A DNA stretch of 9,105 bases from JAQUQI01 sp041650035 (lineage in GTDB: Bacteria; Omnitrophota; Gorgyraeia; JABMRG01): assembly GCA_041650035.1 (NCBI GenBank), contig JBAZLY010000037.1:1-9105 (forward strand), in the 5' to 3' direction. Below the pieces are notes generated by a model. It saw nothing but the letters and a program-made list of their open reading frames with translations, was not told where the DNA came from and did no database searches. Shown here piece after piece: positions 1 through 5,973 of this stretch. Each line of letters starts with the position of its first letter. Position 1 is the first letter of the stretch. Position numbers and translations under genes: made by a program.

Positions 1-998
1 TTTGCCAAAGCGCCTTCCATCTCATGCGGTGACTTGGCCGATGAGAAATGCTCTATCATATCGGGATAAAACTTTTCCATAAAATCAACCCATGAAGGAC
101 AGCACGTGGTAATAAGCGGGAGAGGGCCTTTTTTGTGGACAAACCTATTTATGAACTCCGATGCCTCCTCGATTACCGTAAGGTCCGCGCCAAAGCATGT
201 GTCAAAGACGGCCTTAAACCCCATCCTCCTCAAGGCGGCATAGAGCTTGCCGGTCAGATTTTCTCCTTCTTTGCATCCAAAGGCCTCACCGATAGCTACA
301 CGCACGGCAGGGGCAATCTGCACCACGGGGTATTTGTCTTTATCGTAAAGCGATTTCCATACTATCGACGTCTGGTCATACTCAGCGATAGCGCCGGTTG
401 GACAATGGGCGGAACATTGCCCGCACCTGATGCAGGGGCTTTCCGCCAATTCTATATCTCCCGCGGCCGATATTCTGGTATTATGGCCCCTCTCAAGAAA
501 GGAGAGGGCCCAGACATCCTGCTGTTTTTGGCATACCTGAACGCATCTGCCGCATAATATGCATTTTTCAGGCACAAGGGTGATCGTCTTTGTTGAATCA
601 TCATTAGGTATCTGCCTTAGAAACTGCGGGAAGACCGATTCCCTGATTCCAAAATCCGAAGCTAATTTCTGAAGCTCACAGTTATTATTCCTGGCACATT
701 TCAGGCAGTCATTGGGATGATTAGAGAGTATGAGCTCTAAGACATTTCTCCTTATATCCTGTAATTCATCATCATGGGTTATTATATCCATACCCTCTTC
801 CAGGGGAGTGCAGCATGAACGCAGCATCTTATTACTGCCTTTTATCTTCACTATGCATATACCGCATGCGCCAGTGGCATCAAGGTCAGGGTGCTTGCAA
901 AGAGAGGGTATATTTATTTGTATTTCTTTTGCCGCGTCAAGTATGCTTACACCTTTTTTTACATTGACTTCAATATTGTTGATTTTGGCTTTTACCAT
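1..998 (-). CDS. hydA: HydA2: second [FeFe] hydrogenase catalytic subunit, 5' part only
   Basis: The gene enters the window at its start and is cut by the left edge after 332 complete codons. Visible domains: a [2Fe-2S] ferredoxin with C34, C45, C48 and C62 or C63; a His-Cys [4Fe-4S] site H94, C98, C101, C107; and a 2[4Fe-4S] domain with C146/C149/C152/C156 and C189/C192/C195/C199. The beginning of the H-domain is present: QIAPAVRVAIGEAFG (227-241), FDTCFGADLTVIEEA (265-279), P1 motif TTCCPSW (297-303) and SSAKSPHEMEGALA (319-332). Both P1 cysteines, C299 (proton transfer) and C300 (H-cluster ligand), are present, unlike HydA1. Motifs P2 and P3 lie outside the window. The ATG at 998 is well set: AAGGAG at 1004-1009, 5 nt spacing, and only 2 bp after the hydB2 stop. 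It is the expected catalytic partner of HydB2 and receiver-HydC. It clearly differs from HydA1 and is not a recent duplicate. Confidence 0.93.
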   Translation of the reverse strand, partial: MVKAKINNIEVNVKKGVSILDAAKEIQINIPSLCKHPDLDATGACGICIVKIKGSNKMLRSCCTPLEEGMDIITHDDELQDIRRNVLELILSNHPNDCLKCARNNNCELQKLASDFGIRESVFPQFLRQIPNDDSTKTITLVPEKCILCGRCVQVCQKQQDVWALSFLERGHNTRISAAGDIELAESPCIRCGQCSAHCPTGAIAEYDQTSIVWKSLYDKDKYPVVQIAPAVRVAIGEAFGCKEGENLTGKLYAALRRMGFKAVFDTCFGADLTVIEEASEFINRFVHKKGPLPLITTCCPSWVDFMEKFYPDMIEHFSSAKSPHEMEGALA

Positions 999-1000
999 GA

Positions 1001-2803
1001 TCACTCCTTAATAACGGCATCAAACTTGCACACGTCAAAACACCTTCCGCATTTTACGCATTTGGCAGCATCTATAATATACCCCTGTTTGGGTTCACCC
1101 GATATGGCCTTGGCCGGGCAGTTTTTGGCGCAAAGCCCGCAACGTTTGCATTTTTCGGCAATTATACGATATGTCATGAGTTCCGCGCATTTGCCGGAAC
1201 GGCATTTTTTTAGTTTCACATGCTCCTCATATTCATCCCTGAAAAACCTTAAAGTAGATAATACGGGGTTAGGGGCTGTTTGGCCTAAGCCGCATAATGA
1301 GGCGCGTTTTACGGTATTACATATCCTTTCAAGTTTCTCAATATCGTCCATAGACGCCCTGCCCCCGGTAATCTTTTTTAGATATTCCAGCATCTGATAT
1401 CCGCCTATACGGCAGGGTGAGCATTTACCGCATGATTCATCAACGCAAAATCCTAAATAAAATTTCGCGATATCAACCATACAGTCAGTCTCATCCATCA
1501 CTATCATGCCGCCCGACCCCATGATGGATCCGAGTTTTTGCAGGTTTTCGTAATCCACGGGGGTATCAATATATTCCACCGGTATTACGCCACCCGACGG
1601 GCCTCCCGTCTGAACGGCCTTGATATTCCTGTCATCTATCACACCTCCGCCAATATCATAGACGATCTCCCTGATCGTTATACCCATAGGCACTTCAATA
1701 AGACCTGAATTTTTGACCTTGCCGGTTAAGGCAAATACCTTTGTGCCCTTAGACGTCTGACTGCCTATGGAAGAAAACCACTTAGCGCCTTTCGTAAATA
1801 TAACGGGTATATTGGCAAGCGTCTCCACGTTGTTTATGACAGTTGGCCTTGACCACAGACCTCTAACCGACGGATAGGGGGGTCTCGGGGTTGGAACGCC
1901 GCGCTTTCCTTCTATCGACGCTATAAGAGCTGTTTCCTCGCCACATACAAACGCGCCGGCCCCAAGCCTTATCTCAAGGTCAAAACTGAAATTACTCCCT
2001 AATATATTAGCCCCGACAAGGCCGTATCCCCTTGCCTGCTCTATCGCATTCTGGATACGTTTAATGGCCAGAGGATATTCCGCTCTTATATAGAAAAAAC
2101 CCTTGCCGGCACCTGTGGCATATCCGGCTATAAGCATACCCTCTATCACAGAGTGCGGATCCCCCTCAAGTATACCCCTGTCCATATAAGCCCCGGGGTC
2201 CCCCTCATCGCCGTTGCATATCACGTATTTCTCATCAGCCTGTATACCTTTGGTGAAATTCCACTTCATCCATGTCGGGAATCCCCCGCCGCCCCTGCCG
2301 CGAAGGCCGCTCTCTTTAAGCTCATTTATCGCATCGTCCTGGCTCATGCCCGACAATACCGTCTTAAGACCCTGGTAACCGTCTCGGGCGATATAATCAT
2401 CTATATCCTCGGGGTCTATAACACCGCAATTCCTCAATACAACCTTGAGCTGTTTCCCGCATTTATCCTCATACACAGCGGGGCCAAAAATCTTTTTGCC
2501 GCAAACATGCTGTTCAATGATACTGCGTGCCGTGTCTTCATTTACGTTCCTGTAAACCACGGGCCCCGACCACGGGGTATTGACCTCTACAATGGGTTCC
2601 GCGAAACACAGACCGTTGCAACCGGTTTTTTTAAGACAGATATCGAGGCCTTTTTCGCTTATAAGCCCTTTTATCAGGTTAAACACAGCCGAGGCGCCGG
2701 CGGCTATACCGCAGGTACTCATGCCCACCCTTATCCATGACTTGGGCTCTTTCTTGAATTTACTGCGTATCCGGTCAATATCGTTTTTTATCATCTTTGG
2801 CAT
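1001..2803 (-). CDS. hydB: HydB2: long NAD(H)/FMN-binding hydrogenase subunit with extra ferredoxin domains
   Basis: This is the flavin subunit of the second hydrogenase set, of the kind found in trimeric NAD(P)-linked and electron-bifurcating [FeFe] hydrogenases (HydB/HndC). Domains: an N-terminal thioredoxin-like ferredoxin domain (about 23-100) with C31, C62, C66 and nearby C56; the NuoF core with GRGGGGFP (169-176), NGDEGDPGAYMDR (197-209), GAGAFVCGEETALIASIEG (281-299) and PTVINNVET (320-328); SLBB; and the [4Fe-4S] site C458, C461, C464, C504. A short CRSGKC segment (C534, C539) matches the place where HydB proteins carry a conserved Cys pair. The end is a 2[4Fe-4S] ferredoxin: C552/C555/C558/C562 and C582/C585/C588/C592. 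Its 600 residues fit the long HydB class. The ribosome site (AAAGGTCAGGA, about 2807-2817) overlaps the stop codon of the receiver-HydC gene. The C-terminal clusters are where ferredoxin electrons could enter or leave, which makes bifurcation possible; sequence cannot prove it. Confidence 0.95.
   Translation of the reverse strand: MPKMIKNDIDRIRSKFKKEPKSWIRVGMSTCGIAAGASAVFNLIKGLISEKGLDICLKKTGCNGLCFAEPIVEVNTPWSGPVVYRNVNEDTARSIIEQHVCGKKIFGPAVYEDKCGKQLKVVLRNCGVIDPEDIDDYIARDGYQGLKTVLSGMSQDDAINELKESGLRGRGGGGFPTWMKWNFTKGIQADEKYVICNGDEGDPGAYMDRGILEGDPHSVIEGMLIAGYATGAGKGFFYIRAEYPLAIKRIQNAIEQARGYGLVGANILGSNFSFDLEIRLGAGAFVCGEETALIASIEGKRGVPTPRPPYPSVRGLWSRPTVINNVETLANIPVIFTKGAKWFSSIGSQTSKGTKVFALTGKVKNSGLIEVPMGITIREIVYDIGGGVIDDRNIKAVQTGGPSGGVIPVEYIDTPVDYENLQKLGSIMGSGGMIVMDETDCMVDIAKFYLGFCVDESCGKCSPCRIGGYQMLEYLKKITGGRASMDDIEKLERICNTVKRASLCGLGQTAPNPVLSTLRFFRDEYEEHVKLKKCRSGKCAELMTYRIIAEKCKRCGLCAKNCPAKAISGEPKQGYIIDAAKCVKCGRCFDVCKFDAVIKE
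1004..1009 (-). promoter_or_regulatory. Shine-Dalgarno site of hydA2
   Basis: AAGGAG read on the minus strand, 5 nt before the ATG at 998 and lying within the last codons of hydB2. It fixes the start of the partial hydA2 and implies translation coupled to hydB2. Confidence 0.8.
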
Positions 2804-2815
2804 TGATCCTGACCT

Positions 2816-3694
2816 TTATTTTGCCCCCGCGGTACTCATTTTTACGTACGCGGAGATTATATTCAACACATCCTCTTTTTTCACCTTACCATGTATCTTA
2901 TCGTTTATCATCACAACGGGCGCCAGCCCGCAACAGCCAAGGCATCTGACAATCTGCAGGTGAAATAACCCGTCTTGCGTGGTCTCCCCTTCGCTGATAC
3001 CGAGTATGCCCTTGAATTCCTGCAAAAGATCGTTGGCGCCCTTAAGATAGCAGGCGGTCCCCATGCATAGAGAGATCGTGTATTTACCGGGGGGGTCCAG
3101 CTTGAAATAATTATAAAATGTTATAACCTCGTATATACGCGCCAGCGGGACATTAAGCATGCGGGAGAGCTCAAACGATATACCCCTGGGGACATACCCG
3201 TAATGGTTCTGTATCTCATGCAATATCATTACAAGAGAGCCCTTTTTCCCCTTCCATTTTTCAGTAAGGCAACTTATCTCGTCTATGATCTCTCTGTGCT
3301 GTTTGCCTGTCTTGCTTATATGGCCTTCTATAAGCTTAAGCAGTGCCTCCGGCTTTATGGGCTTTTCAACAATAGCCCTTACGGGGAGGTTTTGGGGATC
3401 AGGTTTAAGCTCAATCGGAAAGTTTGTCTCCCTATGCGCGCCGGTAATAAGTATTATCGGTATATTCCTGCTCGCGGCATCCTCCGATATAATCTTTGCC
3501 GTGTCAAGACCTTCCGTCTTATAAGACATCATCATATCCAGCAGTATAAGATCAGGCGACTCGTTCTTTACCTTCTGCACGCCCTCTGTACCCTCAAAGG
3601 CCGTTATGGTATTATAACCGTTCCCATTAAGGAGCACCGAGATCGCTTCAACAAAATCCTTGTCATCATCGATGATTAATATAGTATTACGCAT
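2816..3694 (-). CDS. hydC: Response-regulator receiver domain fused to NuoE/HydC-type [2Fe-2S] subunit
   Basis: This is a two-domain protein of 292 residues. Residues 1-128 are a CheY-like receiver with acidic pair D9/D10, phospho-acceptor D53 (LILLDMMM), T84 (ILITGA) and K111 (VEKP), all key residues present. The T84-K111 interval is about five residues longer than in CheY. Residues 133-292 are a full NuoE/HydC thioredoxin-like ferredoxin: a helical N-part with HEIQNHYGYVP (159-169) and VITFYNYFKLDPPGKY (190-205), then [2Fe-2S] ligands C210 and C215 (CMGTAC), C251 and C255 (CLGCC). NuoE-type subunits pair with NuoF/HydB next to FMN, and hydB2 follows 12 bp downstream. There is no DNA-binding output domain, so phosphorylation by the adjacent kinase would act on the hydrogenase itself. 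The AAAGG ribosome site at 3702-3706 sits 7 nt before the ATG. The reading frame is continuous through the join, and no start with a clear ribosome site separates the halves. Domain calls are firm; the regulatory role is inference. Confidence 0.94.
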   Translation of the reverse strand: MRNTILIIDDDKDFVEAISVLLNGNGYNTITAFEGTEGVQKVKNESPDLILLDMMMSYKTEGLDTAKIISEDAASRNIPIILITGAHRETNFPIELKPDPQNLPVRAIVEKPIKPEALLKLIEGHISKTGKQHREIIDEISCLTEKWKGKKGSLVMILHEIQNHYGYVPRGISFELSRMLNVPLARIYEVITFYNYFKLDPPGKYTISLCMGTACYLKGANDLLQEFKGILGISEGETTQDGLFHLQIVRCLGCCGLAPVVMINDKIHGKVKKEDVLNIISAYVKMSTAGAK

Positions 3695-3697
3695 TTT

Positions 3698-5587
3698 TTA
3701 ACCTTTTCTTAGACTAAAAATAAAAGAATTGCCGTTCGGCCTTGGCTCGACCCGTATACTACCGCCGTGGAGCCTTATGATCTCCTTGGTAATAAACAAA
3801 CCTATGCCTGTCCCTTTAACCTTGTCCTCGCCTTCGTAGTGAAGACGTGAAAACTTTTTGAAAAGCCTGTCCACATCAATAACCGATATGGGCTTGCCTT
3901 CATTATATACCTCTATCTCGACATAGTCTTCAAGGACCCTTGAGGAAAGATTTATCTTTCCATCTCTTTTGCCATATTTTATCGCGTTTGTCAAGAGATT
4001 GTTTGCGGCAATACGCAGCAGCCCCGAATCGGCAGTAACCTTGATATCGCCCGCTATGTCGTTGTGTATGGTCATCTTTTTCTCTTCCGCCTGATGTATA
4101 AGCCCCTCAACGGAGGCGTCAAATATTTCATTTTTGATAAAAAACTCCGTCTTTCTTAACACCATCTCCTGTTTTTCAATCCTGCTTAAGTTAAGAAAGT
4201 TTTTTACTGTCTGCGTAAGATAATCAAGGTTGCGCGCAACAGAGTCAAGGGCCTTTGACTGCGCTTCATTCACAGGGCCGAGCAATTTATTTCTAAGTGA
4301 GTAGGCATTCAGCACTATCGAGGCCAATATGCCCTTTAGTTCGTGGGACACAAATCCTACGAGATCCAAATAGCTCTTGCTCATTGCCTCGTATTCCTGT
4401 TTTGAGGATATCAGGCTTTTTTCGCGTTCAGCTAATTTCATGGCCATGGCGTTGAATGAACCGGCAAGCCGGTCAAATTCCCTGATAGAACTGTTTTCGG
4501 TAAGTCTGCACGAAAGATCTCCTTCAGATATGCGGCCTGACGCGTCAAGCGCCTTGTATAAAGGGCTTAATATCTTTGAGGCGAGCATAAAAGAGGCGAA
4601 TAAGGCCAAAAACGCCGCTATCGCTATGATAACCAAAAACATCAGGAACCGTTTCACCCTTAGGTCATTGAACGGTTTCTCAAGCATGCCGACATATAAT
4701 ATGCCTATAGTATCATCCGCCAAGTTCTTTATAGGTTTATAAGCCGTAAGATACCAGCCGGACACCACAAAGGCCCTGTCATTCCACGAAGCGCCTTTTC
4801 GCATAACACGATCATATACCTCTTCGGAGACCCTGGTGCCTATCGCGCGCTCTCCCGAATGGTTTAAAACATTCGTGGCTATCCTGACATCATCCTGAAA
4901 TATCGTCACGGTACCAACAGACATATTATCATAAAATTCATGCCCGAAGACAACATCCCTTATGTTATCCACAAGGGCAAAATCCCTGTTAATTATCCTC
5001 CCGGCATAGCGAACCGCCGAGACATTCCTTGCTTCGTCCATTATAGGCATGGCATATTCTATCGCGAGGGCGCTGTCGGAAAACCGCTTATCGTCAGGCT
5101 TGGCCTTAGGCGTGTATTCTATCTTAGTCTTCACCCTATCAAGCAGGACATTGGAAATAGCCTTGAGCTCATCAGCCTCTATAATACGGCTTCCGCCGCA
5201 AAGGTTGCCGGCAAAGGCGGCCCGCGCTATATCGCTCTTGACCGTATCTTTTAAAGACGCGGGCACCTCATAGACATAGTCAACATCCAATATGCCTTTT
5301 ACTGATATAAGGCTTTTGGCGTCGCGGGTAAGCACGAGGGCCGTTCTTATCTTCTCTAACTCATTGTCGTAAACGATCTGCGCCGCCTCTATTTTTCTGG
5401 CAACCTCTCTTTGCGCGCGGGCAACAATATCATGTTGTATAGTATAGTATCCTAAAATGGCCATAAGGATAGCCGTTACAATGACCTGAAGGAACAGTGC
5501 CGAAAATATATAAAATTTCAGATTACGGTTTTTCATATGTCCTTTCAATCGCGGATTCAAACACCGCGAAACGAGAGACAAGATCAT
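3698..5587 (-). CDS. Membrane sensor histidine kinase (Cache sensor, HAMP, HisKA, HATPase_c)
   Basis: This inner-membrane kinase should sense an extracytoplasmic signal and phosphorylate a receiver domain, most likely the one encoded 3 bp downstream. Layout by residue, counted from the first ATG: TM helix 1 (about 24-47); a periplasmic sensor (about 48-311) whose end (GTVTIFQDDVRIATNV, 225-240; TRVSEEVYDRV, 251-261; GWYLTAYKPI, 277-286; GILYVGMLEKPF, 295-306) is typical of Cache_3/Cache_2-type small-ligand sensors; TM helix 2 (about 313-337); HAMP (about 338-392); H-box VSHELKG with phospho-acceptor H415; N-box around N529-N534; G1 NEG (562-564); and G2 GTGIGL (592-597). No receiver is fused to it. 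The start is uncertain. The ATG at 5587 forms a TAATG overlap with the upstream gene but has no clear ribosome site. The ATG at 5536 (M18, MKNRNLKF) has AAAGGA 3 nt upstream and gives a more normal positively charged N-terminus of a 612-residue protein. The ligand cannot be told from sequence. Confidence 0.93.
   Translation of the reverse strand: MILSLVSRCLNPRLKGHMKNRNLKFYIFSALFLQVIVTAILMAILGYYTIQHDIVARAQREVARKIEAAQIVYDNELEKIRTALVLTRDAKSLISVKGILDVDYVYEVPASLKDTVKSDIARAAFAGNLCGGSRIIEADELKAISNVLLDRVKTKIEYTPKAKPDDKRFSDSALAIEYAMPIMDEARNVSAVRYAGRIINRDFALVDNIRDVVFGHEFYDNMSVGTVTIFQDDVRIATNVLNHSGERAIGTRVSEEVYDRVMRKGASWNDRAFVVSGWYLTAYKPIKNLADDTIGILYVGMLEKPFNDLRVKRFLMFLVIIAIAAFLALFASFMLASKILSPLYKALDASGRISEGDLSCRLTENSSIREFDRLAGSFNAMAMKLAEREKSLISSKQEYEAMSKSYLDLVGFVSHELKGILASIVLNAYSLRNKLLGPVNEAQSKALDSVARNLDYLTQTVKNFLNLSRIEKQEMVLRKTEFFIKNEIFDASVEGLIHQAEEKKMTIHNDIAGDIKVTADSGLLRIAANNLLTNAIKYGKRDGKINLSSRVLEDYVEIEVYNEGKPISVIDVDRLFKKFSRLHYEGEDKVKGTGIGLFITKEIIRLHGGSIRVEPRPNGNSFIFSLRKG
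5540..5545 (-). promoter_or_regulatory. Possible Shine-Dalgarno for an internal start of the histidine kinase
   Basis: AAAGGA on the minus strand, 3 nt before an in-frame ATG at 5536. The spacing is short, but the resulting protein begins with a basic segment directly before TM helix 1, as is usual for sensor kinases. It competes with the upstream ATG at 5587, which has no clear ribosome site but overlaps the stop codon of the preceding gene. Confidence 0.45.
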
Positions 5588-5928
5588 TATTTGCGCGTGT
5601 CATTAATATATTTTACGGCTATCAGGGCATATGTCATGGCACTCGATCCGCCGACAAGAACAGCCACCATACACGCCTCTATCATTTCGTCTTTAGACCA
5701 CCCGGCCTCAAGACAATGATTAACAGCCCTGGGTATGCAGACAGGGCATTTCTGGGTCACACTGGCGGTCAAGAGCAAAAGCCACTTCATCTTCGGGGTT
5801 ATCTTTCCGCCGGCGGTTATCGCGTTCTTACTGTTCATAAAAGCCTGGTATTGTGCGGGAACAGATTTCTCAATATCACGCATAAGCCTTGGGAACTCTT
5901 TCAGCACATCATTAAACTCATATCTCAT
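5587..5928 (-). CDS. AhpD/carboxymuconolactone decarboxylase-fold protein (CMD family)
   Basis: This is a 113-residue, mostly helical protein of the AhpD-like/CMD superfamily, many members of which are CxxC thiol oxidoreductases rather than decarboxylases. The recognisable stretch is KCPVCIPRAVNHCLEAGWSK (60-79), giving a C61-x2-C64 pair, followed by a typical helix with EMIEACMVAVLVGG (81-94). In AhpD-type enzymes a His sits four residues after the second Cys; here that place is A68, and the nearest His is H71. Additional cysteines are C72 and C86. The start is supported by GAGGTG at 5933-5938. A 45-bp gap separates it from hydA1, the longest gap in the window. Its stop codon overlaps the first ATG of the kinase gene (TAATG). 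A role in thiol or redox handling for the hydrogenase or the signalling pair is plausible from position only; no substrate can be named. Confidence 0.82.
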   Translation of the reverse strand: MRYEFNDVLKEFPRLMRDIEKSVPAQYQAFMNSKNAITAGGKITPKMKWLLLLTASVTQKCPVCIPRAVNHCLEAGWSKDEMIEACMVAVLVGGSSAMTYALIAVKYINDTRK

Positions 5929-5973
5929 TTTGCACCTCTTTTTTATATTAATTACCCCGCGGGAGAATACAGA

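Noticed and set aside
135..557. Open frame on the plus strand over hydA2 (140 codons)
   Set aside because: It is antisense to a clearly conserved hydrogenase frame and its translation shows no recognisable motif.
2153..2740. Plus-strand open frame of 195 codons over hydB2
   Set aside because: It lies entirely opposite conserved NuoF sequence, and the predicted protein is low-complexity without domain signals.
2816..3694. Receiver-HydC fusion as an artefact of two separate genes
   Set aside because: The frame is continuous with no stop at the join, no start with a clear ribosome site near residues 125-135, and both domains are complete with all key residues. A frameshift error would be expected to damage one side.
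5929..5973. GC palindrome (CCCGCGGG) followed by an A-rich run in the gap between hydA1 and the CMD gene, as a possible terminator or promoter
   Set aside because: The palindrome is only about 8 bp with no loop, there is no U-tract directly after a stem, and no matching -35/-10 pair is visible. Transcription probably reads through.
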